This document shows, piece after piece, positions 24,667 to 32,560 of a stretch of DNA of 64,000 bases (position 1 is the first letter of the stretch; each line of letters starts with the position of its first letter). The notes under the pieces are model-generated. The model was not told where the DNA came from. It saw only the letters and a program-made list of their open reading frames with translations, and did not search any database. A program made the position numbers and the translations under genes. Where the stretch lies: assembly GCA_003457135.1 (NCBI GenBank), contig DMSQ01000006.1, forward strand, positions 25,555 through 89,554, given 5' to 3'. This DNA is from Prolixibacteraceae bacterium (GTDB lineage: Bacteria > Bacteroidota > Bacteroidia > Bacteroidales > Prolixibacteraceae).

Positions 24667-24710
24667 GTCGGGGTGACAAGATTTGAACTTGCGACCCCCC
24701 GCCCCCCAGA
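24667..24710. repeat. attR: 44-bp repeat inside intact tRNA-Pro
   Basis: Exact copy of 17551-17594. Here it is joined to a complete tRNA 5' half, so this end rebuilds the tRNA-Pro gene, as usual for integration into tRNA 3' halves. Confidence 0.95.
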
Positions 24711-24741
24711 CGGATACGCTACCAGGCTGCGCTACACCCCG
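24668..24741 (-). tRNA. tRNA-Pro (anticodon GGG)
   Basis: The minus strand folds with acceptor CGGGGTG/CACCCCG, D stem GCGC/GCGT, anticodon stem TCCGT/GCGGG (two wobble pairs), loop CTGGGGG with anticodon GGG, variable GGGTC and T arm GCAAG-TTCAAAT-CTTGT. It is 74 nt. Its 3' part comes from element A. Its D-loop (AGCCTGGTA) differs from the stranded 5' fragment at 32823-32845 (AAGCCGGTA), so its 5' part probably came with element B. No strong promoter box is seen directly upstream. Confidence 0.9.
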
Positions 24742-24825
24742 AAAATGAATAAAATAATTTCTAACTAATTGATTTTAAAGTATAATTTTTTCAATAAATC
24801 TGTATTGTTTTGAAAAACATTTAAG

Positions 24826-24841
24826 ATATATTTAAGATGAA
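24826..24841. repeat. Candidate arm site, left end of element B
   Basis: ATATATTTAAGATGAA is repeated exactly at 32768-32783. A second TTTAAGAT lies just before it (24820-24827). On the right the motif also occurs at 32637. The placement near both ends fits integrase or excisionase binding. Confidence 0.6.
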
Positions 24842-24893
24842 TCTAAATATTATCCGTAGATTTAAGTTTGAAAATCAATAAAATCAATGAACT

Positions 24894-26387
24894 ATGAAAT
24901 CAGCCGCAAAGTTAATTATTTGGAGCCAAGAAACAAAAAAAGGTTCAAATTTGTATTCTGTTAAAATAAGAATCAAAGAAGGTGAAAAATATAGATATAT
25001 TGCTTTACCATTCTATTTAACTGGTTCAGAGAAAAATAAGTTTGTGAATGATAAAGGTGATTTATTACCATCATATAAGAATTATGAAAAAATTCAAACT
25101 CAATTCAAAACTGAACTGAAAAAGTTAAATATTTCAGATCCAAATAAAATAACTCAAACAATAACTTATAAATCAAATTCTTTTTCTGAATATCTTGAAA
25201 AGTATTCTAAAAAACTGGAGATTAATAATCAGTTAGGATTACTACAAAAAACTAATACTCTAAAATATCAACTTGAATTATTTTGTTCTGAATCTGGAAG
25301 AAAACCAGATTTACTATTTTTTGATATTAATATTGATTTTTTGAATGATTTTAGAGAGCATTTAACTTTGAAGAATGTTAAGCCAGTTAGCCAGAAAGGA
25401 TATCTGGAAAAGTTTCGTGTTATTCTTACAAATGCTATAAATGATGAAAAATACAATCCATCAAAAAATCCATTCACTAATTTCAAATTTAATGCTGTTG
25501 TAACATCACCAAAACACCTAAATAAACAAGAATTTAAGTTGCTAAAAGGATTAGTTGATGGTTCTGCAGGTGGTTATTCACAAAAAGAAAATAAAGTGTT
25601 AAAACTTTCAGAACCTAATAAATTAATTGGCTTAAAATGGCTTTTTCAATATTATTCATTTGGAATGAGAGTATCGGATTTATTATTGCTTCGTTGGGAA
25701 AATATAACTGATTCAGGAAAAAGATTAAAATTTACGATGTATAAAACAAAATCAAAAATGGATATTGCATTGAATAATGAGCTTTTGGATATTCTTTTTA
25801 AGTTTATGAAACCATCAATTCAGACTGAAATAATAAAAAAAACAAGATTACCTGCAGGTACTGATACTTTAATTGCTGGCGGTGAAGAAATAAAATATAA
25901 TAGAAAAGTTGAAAAATATGATTTGATTAGATTATATCTGTATAATTTGAGTAATAATTCAGAAACCAAAAATCAAAGAATATTTTCTAAAGTTACATCA
26001 GAAACAACAGATATTAAAAAAATTTATACTTCAGTTGCAACTCAAACCGCAGTATATAATAAACAATTAAAAAAACTTTCAAATGAAATAGAAACTTTCA
26101 GCAATAAAAATATGAAATTAAGCAGCCATATGGCAAGGCATACATTCGCATATTTATCATTAATGGAAGGTAAAAATGTATATTATATTTCAAAAGCATT
26201 AAATCACAAATCAATTAAAACAACTGAAAAATATATATTAGGATTTCCACTTGATGAACTTGATGGTAAATTTTATGATGAGGAAATTAAAATAGAAGAT
26301 AAAAAAGCAATTGATGATAAATTGAAAGAAATTATTGCAAATGCAACGTACGAGAAGAAAAAGAAAATAGTTGATTTATTTTCGTAG
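24894..26387 (+). CDS. Tyrosine recombinase (integrase) of element B
   Basis: The 497-residue protein has an N-terminal arm-binding region, a SAM-like core-binding domain (about 95-190) and a catalytic domain. All standard catalytic residues are visible: Arg I in YSFGMRVSDLLLLRW near residue 259, a lysine region MYKTKSK, the H-x-x-R box SHMARHTFAY near 412-415 and tyrosine near 447 in HKSIKTTEKYILG. An insertion with KNQRIFSKVTSET separates the boxes and makes it longer than usual. It is unrelated in detail to integrase A and would act at the 5' tRNA-Pro repeat. Confidence 0.92.
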   Translation: MKSAAKLIIWSQETKKGSNLYSVKIRIKEGEKYRYIALPFYLTGSEKNKFVNDKGDLLPSYKNYEKIQTQFKTELKKLNISDPNKITQTITYKSNSFSEYLEKYSKKLEINNQLGLLQKTNTLKYQLELFCSESGRKPDLLFFDINIDFLNDFREHLTLKNVKPVSQKGYLEKFRVILTNAINDEKYNPSKNPFTNFKFNAVVTSPKHLNKQEFKLLKGLVDGSAGGYSQKENKVLKLSEPNKLIGLKWLFQYYSFGMRVSDLLLLRWENITDSGKRLKFTMYKTKSKMDIALNNELLDILFKFMKPSIQTEIIKKTRLPAGTDTLIAGGEEIKYNRKVEKYDLIRLYLYNLSNNSETKNQRIFSKVTSETTDIKKIYTSVATQTAVYNKQLKKLSNEIETFSNKNMKLSSHMARHTFAYLSLMEGKNVYYISKALNHKSIKTTEKYILGFPLDELDGKFYDEEIKIEDKKAIDDKLKEIIANATYEKKKKIVDLFS

Positions 26388-26585
26388 AATTTTTAATGGT
26401 TATAAGAGGTTATTTACCCCAATCAACATGAACATCATTTTTCAAGTTAGAACCAACCAGAGCAAATAAAAGATTGATTGAATGAACTACCAACCTTTGC
26501 AATTAAAGCACCACCAAAAACTATAATGATTTTAATTTTTCTCTGATTTCAGTTAGCCATTATAACAATCAAAGGCATTGAATTT
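26388..26585. other. Short gene-free stretch after integrase B
   Basis: I see no supported gene. A minus frame with a few dozen codons (KIIIVFGGALIAKVG) lacks a start and may be debris. Confidence 0.4.
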
Positions 26586-26780
26586 CTAATGAGTAAATGC
26601 AGGAATTTTTAACATCTCATAGTAACTCGGACTATTTACGAACTGATTCATTTTAGTCTGGATCTCCCTTTTTTTCTTTGTTAGCCGGTCAATATTATTC
26701 TTCATCTTTTTCTTCTTCAACTCCTTCTCCTGTTTCTTTATACCCTTGTCTTTGCTTTTAAATTCATCAAATTTCATCAT
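26586..26780 (-). CDS. Small lysine-rich coiled-coil protein
   Basis: A 64-residue product from the ATG at 26780 (MMKFDEFKSKDKG...) with a highly charged helix (KKQEKELKKKKMKNNIDRLT). The longer frame to 26900 would run through the divergent gene and is rejected. No family is recognised. It lies back to back with the gene at 26831. Confidence 0.45.
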   Translation of the reverse strand: MMKFDEFKSKDKGIKKQEKELKKKKMKNNIDRLTKKKREIQTKMNQFVNSPSYYEMLKIPAFTH

Positions 26781-26830
26781 CAACTTTTCAATTATTTTCT
26801 CATATATATAAATAAAAAATAGAATAATTG

Positions 26831-27067
26831 ATGAGCGATGAATGTAAAAACAATGAATTATTGGAAACATGGGAGAAAAACGAGAAGGCACGAAAAGCAA
26901 ATGAGTTTAAACTTATTCAGGACACCGTAAATGCAATGATGTTACCACGGATACAAAAAATAATTGATGACCAAAATCAAGCCTTGGAAAAATATGAAAG
27001 GAACATCAAAAAAATTCGTAAAAGACATGAAAATGGAATGAAAAAATCGGGGGGAAGGGGGAAATAA
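26831..27067 (+). CDS. Small charged helical protein of unknown function
   Basis: A 78-residue product beginning MSDECKNNELLETWEKNEKA and ending in a basic tail (IRKRHENGMKKSGGRGK). Helical throughout by composition. No domain is recognised. It is divergent from 26586-26780 across about 50 bp, so the two could share a control region. Confidence 0.55.
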   Translation: MSDECKNNELLETWEKNEKARKANEFKLIQDTVNAMMLPRIQKIIDDQNQALEKYERNIKKIRKRHENGMKKSGGRGK

Positions 27068-27695
27068 TTAATGTATTGATTTATTGGCATTTAGGCAAGA
27101 AAAATATATTTTATATATTATAATATAATCATGATCTTGCCTGTTTTGGGAATGGCTATTGATTATCAATCTATTACAGAGGAGAAAAAATCAACATGAA
27201 AAAATCAGATAATTGCACCATAATCATAAATGAATATTCAATAAACAATTTCAATTTGGGTTGGTTTTAATGGGTTGTATTTTGTTGGCTATACATTTTA
27301 TCAACCCACATAAGAAGACCTGCCAGAATCAAAGGGAATATTGTTGGAGCAATTTATTTGAACCAATGTTATCACAAATGAAAATTAATCCGAATGACTA
27401 TAGGCTATATTGAAAAAGTTGAAGGAAAAAGTAAAAAATGTTAGATTAAACTGAATGATATCTATCATATATCTATAATTCAGTTGTTTAATGAGGATAT
27501 TTTTTGTTTATATATTGAAATAGAAAAGTAAAAACCTTGATGGATGGAGGCTATAAATGTTTTATATAAATATCTTAAATTGAGTATTTGTATCTTTCTC
27601 AATCAGCAATCAAAAGAAATTTTTTCTTTTCAGTAGTTAAGTGTTTTAATAACTATTTTTATGGAATTGAGACTTATTAATAAATATACAATATT
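27068..27695. other. 628-bp stretch without a supported gene
   Basis: The sequence is strongly AT-rich. Only very short open frames occur, for example two of 22-24 codons at 27131-27270. I see no tRNA, convincing hairpin or repeat. It may hold a promoter for the gene at 27696. Confidence 0.4.
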
Positions 27696-28019
27696 ATGAC
27701 AAATAAATATTTATATGCAAGACAGAAACTGAGAGAAACAATTTACTCACTCGCAACTGGACCTGGTGATATAAGAAAAAGGCTCAATCAAGTTTATATT
27801 GGTTTTTTCAATTTAAAGAGAACGGATTTTCCTGAGGAGCTTCAGTTAGACTGGGAATGGATTCAAAAAGAACTTAAAAAATTTGGACCTATTATAAGGG
27901 ACGATGGATCTGTTTTTAGAGGTGCTGTTGAGAATACATGTATTAAGATAAAAAACAAAACTGGGGTAAAAATTGCAGAAAAAATATTGAAAATATATCT
28001 AAACCTTGAATCCGATTGA
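27696..28019 (+). CDS. Conserved small hypothetical protein
   Basis: A 107-residue product. The stretch YSLATGPGDIRKRLNQVYIG and the C-terminal KTGVKIAEKILKIYLNL recall a small family that I have seen as a hypothetical protein in varied bacteria (SLATGPGDIRxRL ... KIAExIL). No function is known to me. It stands alone between AT-rich spacers and is one of the better conserved genes of element B. Confidence 0.65.
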   Translation: MTNKYLYARQKLRETIYSLATGPGDIRKRLNQVYIGFFNLKRTDFPEELQLDWEWIQKELKKFGPIIRDDGSVFRGAVENTCIKIKNKTGVKIAEKILKIYLNLESD

Positions 28020-28115
28020 ACAAATATTTAGGGTAAAAAGCAATTAAGCATATTTGCTATTAATTTTTGCATCTATCTTAAATATAAAAAAGTTAGGTGT
28101 GAATATTAACTTCTT

Positions 28116-28937
28116 TTATTTAGTAGACCATTTATTTATTGAACCCTCAAAATTGAGTTTGTTTGAATAGGGTGTAGGTATTGAATATTTTCTGAATATT
28201 AGGAGTTTATATTTATCATCTAAAACACTTACATAATCTGCCTGTTTTAGAGCTTCATTAGGAAATTTTAAATACGCATCTTCCATTGATTTCCCCTCAG
28301 CCTCATACAATTCAATATATGCCTGCTTTTTTACTTCAATGGGGAAAGAATAAGGTTGAATAGAATCAACTTTTATAGCGCAGGAAATATTTAAATATCT
28401 ATACATTCCACTGAACATAAATATAACATACCAACCACCTTCCATTTTATCCAAATCAAACATCTCATTTTTCATTCCAATAGCAACTGTTGAAGAATTT
28501 GGGTTAGGTGCATATTTAATTTTTACACTATCACTTATTAGTCTAACATAATATTTTGCTTCTTTTATTAATTTTATAGGCTTGTGAAGTTCATTTGCGG
28601 ATAGTGGCATATTTTGCAGATACTTACTTGAACACCATCCATAAATTAGATTTTCTGAATTTAGAATTTGTGTAAAGCCATTTTCTTCTATCTCTTTAGT
28701 TCTTACTTTTTCATTTGGCATTAAAGTTTTAACGACTTTACTTTCAGCGTTTGGTTTTTCACGTACATTGAGATTTTTTTTTGTGTATTTTATTTTAATT
28801 TCAGATGTACTGAAATTTGATTGAGAATTACTACCAGCAGGAAGACTACTTCTCCTATCGTTAATTATTATCAAAACAACGAAAATAACAATTAATCCAC
28901 CAAAAATATGTTCAACTTTAGGTAAGTTCATAACCAT
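28116..28937 (-). CDS. Membrane-anchored protein with bacterial SH3 domain
   Basis: The 273-residue protein has one N-terminal membrane helix (IFGGLIVIFVVLIII, about residues 11-25). A bacterial SH3 domain follows at about 50-110: NLNVREKPNAESKVVKTLMP, then YGWCSSKYL. The rest is unrecognised. It should sit in the inner membrane with its SH3 part in the periplasm, where such domains bind peptides or cell-wall components. The zinc-ribbon microprotein gene lies upstream on the same strand. Confidence 0.75.
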   Translation of the reverse strand: MVMNLPKVEHIFGGLIVIFVVLIIINDRRSSLPAGSNSQSNFSTSEIKIKYTKKNLNVREKPNAESKVVKTLMPNEKVRTKEIEENGFTQILNSENLIYGWCSSKYLQNMPLSANELHKPIKLIKEAKYYVRLISDSVKIKYAPNPNSSTVAIGMKNEMFDLDKMEGGWYVIFMFSGMYRYLNISCAIKVDSIQPYSFPIEVKKQAYIELYEAEGKSMEDAYLKFPNEALKQADYVSVLDDKYKLLIFRKYSIPTPYSNKLNFEGSINKWSTK

Positions 28938-29164
28938 AATTTTTGACTACTCACTTCGCATAACTTACAGTTAATCAATATATCAATAAAAACATCAGCC
29001 ACATTGGGTTAAACCAAGTGTTGGCTGTATCTTTTATTTGTTCCAGAAAAGTTCATCAACATCAAAATCTATAACTTCCCGTCCCCGGAATAAGAATTAT
29101 GCCTTTAACTAACATCTAAAGTTAAAGGCTAATGTTCACACGAGTTAATTGATTTGGTTAAATT

Positions 29165-29323
29165 CTAAAAGTAAATCAACCAAATAAAAAATCCTATTAC
29201 TATTAAAGCAATAATAGCAGTGGTTTCTTTATCTTTTGTTTTGTCCGCATGACAATAAGGACAAACATTACCAATAAAGGATATTTTTTTTCCACAATTA
29301 CTACAAATGACCGTCCCACTCAT
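29165..29323 (-). CDS. 52-residue zinc-ribbon membrane microprotein
   Basis: From the ATG at 29323 the frame reads MSGTVICSNCGKKISFIGNV, then CPYCHADKTKDKE and a single membrane helix (TTAIIALIVIGFFIWLIYF) to a TAG. Two CxxC pairs (residues 7/10 and 21/24) form a zinc-ribbon-like knuckle. Two-part zinc-ribbon plus membrane helix proteins are common small membrane proteins in bacteria. The conserved cysteines in so short a frame make a chance ORF unlikely. Confidence 0.7.
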   Translation of the reverse strand: MSGTVICSNCGKKISFIGNVCPYCHADKTKDKETTAIIALIVIGFFIWLIYF

Positions 29324-29520
29324 TTTTAGTTATTTTTATAAAATAGTTGATACATACAAAGTTAATTAAATAATTACTCAACAAAAAAGAAAATCTACAT
29401 TAATTAATATCTCATTTAGAAGATTATTCTAATTATGACCAAATACAGATATAGACTATACTTCAACGAGTATCAAAATAAATTGAAAAAAGCCGCTAAA
29501 ACATTAGGTTTTTAGGGGGA

Positions 29521-29568
29521 TTGATACTATATTAGCATTGTGGATGTATCACATATAAATAGTATCAA
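29521..29568. promoter_or_regulatory. Inverted repeat operator or resolution site before the resolvase gene
   Basis: TTGATACTAT (29521-29530) and ATAGTATCAA (29559-29568) are exact inverted 10-mers. The right arm ends one base before the resolvase ATG at 29570. A third half-site AGTATCAAAAT occurs at 29469-29479. This fits binding sites for the recombinase itself. Confidence 0.65.
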
Positions 29569-29569
29569 A

Positions 29570-30187
29570 ATGAAAGTATTTTATTCACGGGTTAGCACAC
29601 AGGAACAGAACGACGAGCGACAACTTCAGGACATCAAAGGATTTGATTATGTTTTTGCTGATAAGTGTTCTGGAAGTATAGAATTTTATAAGAGACCAAA
29701 AGGCTCTCAAATTAAAGAGTTGATTGACCAAAAGAAACTCACCCATCTTGAAATTTGCTCAATTGATCGTATCGGAAGAAATACAACTGATGTTTTAAGG
29801 ACATGGCAGGAACTTACAGAGATGGGAATTAAAGTAGTATGTAGAAATCCAAATCTCACAAATTTTAAGGCAGACGGTTCTCCAGATGAGGTTTCACAAA
29901 TGATCATTTCAATTTTGTCAATAATGGCATCCTTTGAAAGAAATATGATTTTGGATAGACAAAAAGAAGGAATTGCGCTGGCGAAAATTAAAGGGAAATA
30001 TCGTGGCAGAAAAATTGGCACCCAAGAAACAAAAATGAACTTCATTCAAAAACCACGCAATCAAAAGATTTTGAATTATTTAGAAAAGGAATATCCTTAT
30101 AGCGAGATTAGTAAGATTATTGGATGCTCATTTTCAACTATCAATAAAGTGAAAAACATCAAAAATGAATTAGAATATGAAAACTGA
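29570..30187 (+). CDS. Serine recombinase (resolvase/invertase family)
   Basis: The 205-residue protein has the catalytic serine at residue 9 in YSRVSTQEQN, then CSIDRIGRNTTDVL with conserved Arg residues, SIMASFERNMILDRQKEGIA forming the long E helix, and a C-terminal HTH (YSEISKIIGCSFSTINKVK). It is the size of Tn3/Hin-type resolvases. I chose the ATG at 29570 over a GTG at 29540, since the latter lies inside the inverted repeat. It may resolve multimers or invert DNA within element B, or move the element. Confidence 0.92.
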   Translation: MKVFYSRVSTQEQNDERQLQDIKGFDYVFADKCSGSIEFYKRPKGSQIKELIDQKKLTHLEICSIDRIGRNTTDVLRTWQELTEMGIKVVCRNPNLTNFKADGSPDEVSQMIISILSIMASFERNMILDRQKEGIALAKIKGKYRGRKIGTQETKMNFIQKPRNQKILNYLEKEYPYSEISKIIGCSFSTINKVKNIKNELEYEN

Positions 30188-30368
30188 TAAAACCTCAACT
30201 CCCAAAGATTACATAGACCCAAATAAAAATGTTATCTCTCTGTTTGACACCGATATTCTCGTTGAGGTTGCAAACAATAGATTGGATTTAAACAAAGTTG
30301 CTCTATATGAATTAAAAAATAGGGGTCTGGATAAGGACGGCAAATGGGTGGGTTTCAATAAAGATTAA
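30177..30368 (+). CDS. Small conserved protein overlapping the resolvase gene
   Basis: A 63-residue product that begins 11 bases before the resolvase stop. The C-terminal half (ANNRLDLNKVALYELKNRGLD, then GKWVGFNKD) recalls a short conserved protein common on Bacteroidota mobile elements. No known activity. Overlap implies translational coupling with the resolvase. Confidence 0.65.
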   Translation: MKTDKTSTPKDYIDPNKNVISLFDTDILVEVANNRLDLNKVALYELKNRGLDKDGKWVGFNKD

Positions 30369-30378
30369 AATTTAGGAA

Positions 30379-30675
30379 ATGAAAATCGTATTAATCAAAA
30401 ATGGGAAAGTAGAATTGCGAAATGAAAATGGATCTCTTGCTCGGACAATCGGAGGAGATGCAATTTCAGCCGACTTCAACAATGCTCAATCATTGATTGT
30501 GATTACAACAATAAAAGGCAAATGTGAACTACGAAAAGAAAATGGTTCGCTTGTTCGGACAATCGGAGGAGATGCTATTTCTGCAAAATGGTATGGTTCA
30601 GACATTGCCATAACGACCACCAAAGGCAAAACAGAAATACGGAAAATAAATGGTTTACTCATAAGAACTTTATAG
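30379..30675 (+). CDS. Three-repeat blade-like protein
   Basis: The 98-residue product is made of three repeats: VELRNENGSLARTIGGDAIS, CELRKENGSLVRTIGGDAIS and TEIRKINGLLIRTL, each preceded by a (T)xxGK strand. Repeat length is about 33-41 residues, with the first two nearly identical also at DNA level. The pattern resembles single blades of a beta-propeller. I recall similar proteins on Bacteroidota mobile elements; no function is known. It is 10 nt downstream of the preceding small gene and likely part of the resolvase operon. Confidence 0.65.
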   Translation: MKIVLIKNGKVELRNENGSLARTIGGDAISADFNNAQSLIVITTIKGKCELRKENGSLVRTIGGDAISAKWYGSDIAITTTKGKTEIRKINGLLIRTL

Positions 30676-30779
30676 AGTAAGAATATCATTTAATAATACC
30701 GAAAAAATAATATCAAAATATTCCGCAGTTATAAAACCCCTCCGTATATTAGCCCTATAATCAATAATATACAAAAAAT

Positions 30780-31073
30780 ATGAAAACAAAAATTGAACTT
30801 ACACCAGAACAAAGAGACCTGCTCTGTGGACACGAAGAGCGACAACTTCGGGCAAAATTTGACAGAGATTTAGCGGCATTAAAAAAGAAATATACTTTTT
30901 TTGAAATTGAGGTTCAGTCAGAAGTAAAAACTGAAAAGGTAAAACTTACAGATGAGATGTTTTTAGATTTGTGGAATAATAAACAAATGCAACTCACTGA
31001 TATACAATTATATACAGGATATAATAAAGCGTATTTATATAAGGTAAAAAAACGCCTTATTGCTGAAAAATAG
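30780..31073 (+). CDS. Unknown small protein, possible DNA-binding
   Basis: A 97-residue product. The N-terminal half is a charged helix (CGHEERQLRAKFDRDLAALKKK). The C-terminal half (MQLTDIQLYTGYNKAYLYKV KKRL) could be a helix-turn-helix, as LTDIQLYTGYNKAYLYKV has the right spacing. No family is recognised. It ends just before a bidirectional terminator. Confidence 0.55.
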   Translation: MKTKIELTPEQRDLLCGHEERQLRAKFDRDLAALKKKYTFFEIEVQSEVKTEKVKLTDEMFLDLWNNKQMQLTDIQLYTGYNKAYLYKVKKRLIAEK

Positions 31074-31090
31074 TAATGAGGCTGGGGCAA

Positions 31091-31124
31091 AAAAAAAGTA
31101 GTTCATTTCTGAACTACTTTTTTT
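31091..31124. terminator. Bidirectional terminator between convergent genes
   Basis: AAAAAAAGTAGTTCA pairs with TGAACTACTTTTTTT around a TTTC loop. A and T runs on both sides allow termination in both directions. It separates the gene at 30780 from the minus-strand block; the stop of the gene at 31103 lies inside it. Confidence 0.85.
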
Positions 31125-31405
31125 ATTTTATCTAACTTCATTTTTCTTATTACTGAAATATCTATTGTAAAGTAATTTGAAAAATCATTATTATAAGTGT
31201 AATTTGTATAATTAAAGAAATTATCAAAATTTTTATTTTTATTTTTTGAAAAATCATAATTATCAGTTAAAACACAATAATCGTAAAGATTGATCGGAGT
31301 ATATATATTTGAGTATTTATATTTTTTATTCTTTTCAAATTTATATTTCACATAATTGTATGTTCGTATGTGAGATTTAATACATACACATTCTTTTAAT
31401 TTCAT
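31103..31405 (-). CDS. Unknown AT-rich small protein, end of minus block
   Basis: A 100-residue product rich in Tyr, Asn, Phe and Lys (YDFSKNKNKNFDNFFNYTNYT). The N-terminus MKLKECVCIKSHIRTYNY has two cysteines. Composition resembles the neighbouring genes of the block and not the host. No family is recognised; it follows the gene at 31415 by 9 nt and is likely co-transcribed. Confidence 0.5.
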   Translation of the reverse strand: MKLKECVCIKSHIRTYNYVKYKFEKNKKYKYSNIYTPINLYDYCVLTDNYDFSKNKNKNFDNFFNYTNYTYNNDFSNYFTIDISVIRKMKLDKIKKVVQK

Positions 31406-31414
31406 ACTTTATAA

Positions 31415-31828
31415 TTAAAATGGTAATTCAGAATCATCTGTAGGATGATTATTATCTATATTATATTTTAACATTTTCAAATCTTCAAATGTAAAATCAT
31501 CAATACTATATTTTTCTAAATTATCTATAATTTTTTCTTTATGATCTTTATATTCTGAATTATTTTTAAAATCATCATAATCATATTTTTTAACTTTAAT
31601 AGTTGATATAATTTGTTCATCATATATTTCAAATAAATCAACTTCATATCTGTAATTAATTTTAAAAAAATCTGATTTGTAACGAATGATATATTTTTTA
31701 ATAACATCAATTAATGTTTTATCAGTTGGATCTATAAAATCAACTAAATTATCAATCTTTATATTTACTCTTTTTATTACTTCAAACTTATAATCAAATA
31801 TCAGTTCTGTTTGTTTCTGTTTTTTCAT
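31415..31828 (-). CDS. Unknown protein of the AT-rich minus block
   Basis: A 137-residue product, mixed alpha/beta by composition, with an acidic C-terminus ending NNHPTDDSELPF. The end DDSELPF looks like the C-terminal acidic DxxLPF tips of single-stranded DNA-binding proteins, which are protein-docking peptides; the rest does not look like an OB fold. It overlaps the upstream gene by 4 nt. Confidence 0.6.
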   Translation of the reverse strand: MKKQKQTELIFDYKFEVIKRVNIKIDNLVDFIDPTDKTLIDVIKKYIIRYKSDFFKINYRYEVDLFEIYDEQIISTIKVKKYDYDDFKNNSEYKDHKEKIIDNLEKYSIDDFTFEDLKMLKYNIDNNHPTDDSELPF

Positions 31829-32007
31829 ACTTTACTTTTTTTAGTAGTTAAAACTCTTTTACTTCTTTTCTCATCTCTGTATATAATTACATCAATGATT
31901 TCATCTTTATAATCAAAATACTTTTGATCAAAATACTTCTGAAATAGATACTTATTCGTATCTCTTTTAAAATTCAAATTTCTAATTGTTAATACTGTTT
32001 TACTCAT
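31825..32007 (-). CDS. Small basic protein, first gene of the minus operon
   Basis: A 60-residue product, MSKTVLTIRNLNFKRDTNKY..., basic at the end (EKRSKRVLTTKKSKV). It overlaps the next gene by 4 nt (ATGA). Its leader carries the 17-bp sequence also found before the gene at 32170-32550. No family is recognised. Confidence 0.55.
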   Translation of the reverse strand: MSKTVLTIRNLNFKRDTNKYLFQKYFDQKYFDYKDEIIDVIIYRDEKRSKRVLTTKKSKV

Positions 32008-32017
32008 AATTTTTAAA

Positions 32018-32034
32018 TTTTAATTGTTAATAAT
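32018..32034 (-). repeat. Shared 17-bp leader sequence, copy 1
   Basis: TTTTAATTGTTAATAAT on the plus strand, 11 bp upstream of the start at 32007. It is exactly repeated at 32561-32577, at the same distance from the start at 32550. This points to a shared translation or control signal. Confidence 0.75.
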
Positions 32035-32134
32035 TTTTTATTTATGAGTTTTATATACAATTGTGTTCGGGAAGTTTATTTTATTTTCGTGTTTTTGAAA
32101 AAAATGTTGTCTGGAATGAATACAGATAGAAATT

Positions 32135-32173
32135 TTAGAAAAAAGAGAGTTTTAAAAACTCTCTTTTTTCTAA
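32135..32173 (-). terminator. Perfect 19-bp palindromic terminator
   Basis: TTAGAAAAAAGAGAGTTTT and its exact complement are separated by a single A. Runs of A and T on both sides make it usable in either direction. It contains the stop codon of the gene at 32170-32550. Confidence 0.8.
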
Positions 32174-32550
32174 ATATAGATATATACTAAACCATTTTCA
32201 TCATCATTAATTATTACATTCATTTTTGTTAAAACAAACACATTCATTGCAAATATCTTATCTGTACGATCATCATAAATATCAGCATCATAATTTAAGC
32301 AGATTAAATTAAGTTGTTTCAAATAATCTTTAATACATATTTGGTGTTGTAATTTATAAGAGTTGTAATAATTAAAAAGAAATGAATCAAATTCTTCAAC
32401 ATTTTTAGTTACTGATATATTGTAACCATTGTAGAAAAAATAAATCTCTTTTAACTTACTTGAGTTTTTCTTATAATAAACAGTAGCAGGCACACAATAC
32501 TCCTTACAATCTTTACAATTGAAAGGTTTTTTACAATTTCTTTTACTCAT
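32170..32550 (-). CDS. Cys-rich N-terminal small protein, unknown
   Basis: A 126-residue product starting MSKRNCKKPFNCKDCKEYCV: four cysteines (residues 6, 12, 15, 19) could bind zinc. The rest is AT-rich in codons, with FFYNGYNISVTKNVEEFDSF and a C-terminal strand region (NVIINDDENGLVYIYI). No family is recognised. It has its own leader, copy 2 of the 17-bp sequence, and its own terminator, so it is a separate unit at the right end of element B. Confidence 0.6.
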   Translation of the reverse strand: MSKRNCKKPFNCKDCKEYCVPATVYYKKNSSKLKEIYFFYNGYNISVTKNVEEFDSFLFNYYNSYKLQHQICIKDYLKQLNLICLNYDADIYDDRTDKIFAMNVFVLTKMNVIINDDENGLVYIYI

Positions 32551-32560
32551 ATTTTTTAGT

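Larger units (their letters stand above)
17551..24710. mobile_element. Integrative element A in the 3' half of tRNA-Pro
   Basis: The element is bounded by an exact 44-bp direct repeat of the 3' half of tRNA-Pro (17551-17594 and 24667-24710), so it is about 7.1 kb. Its first gene next to the left end is a tyrosine recombinase. Other content: an unknown protein, a HTH/excisionase-like protein, a VRR-NUC-like nuclease, a further unknown protein, an AT-rich repeat tract, DUF5681 genes (one intact, two decayed), a secreted protein and a FISUMP lipoprotein. No relaxase, conjugation or capsid genes are present. The content resembles a phage satellite or a degenerate prophage more than a conjugative element; that is inference. 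Confidence 0.88.

Noticed and set aside
26400..26585. Minus frame with KIIIVFGGALIAKVG
   Set aside because: No start codon, short length and no family; likely chance or old debris.
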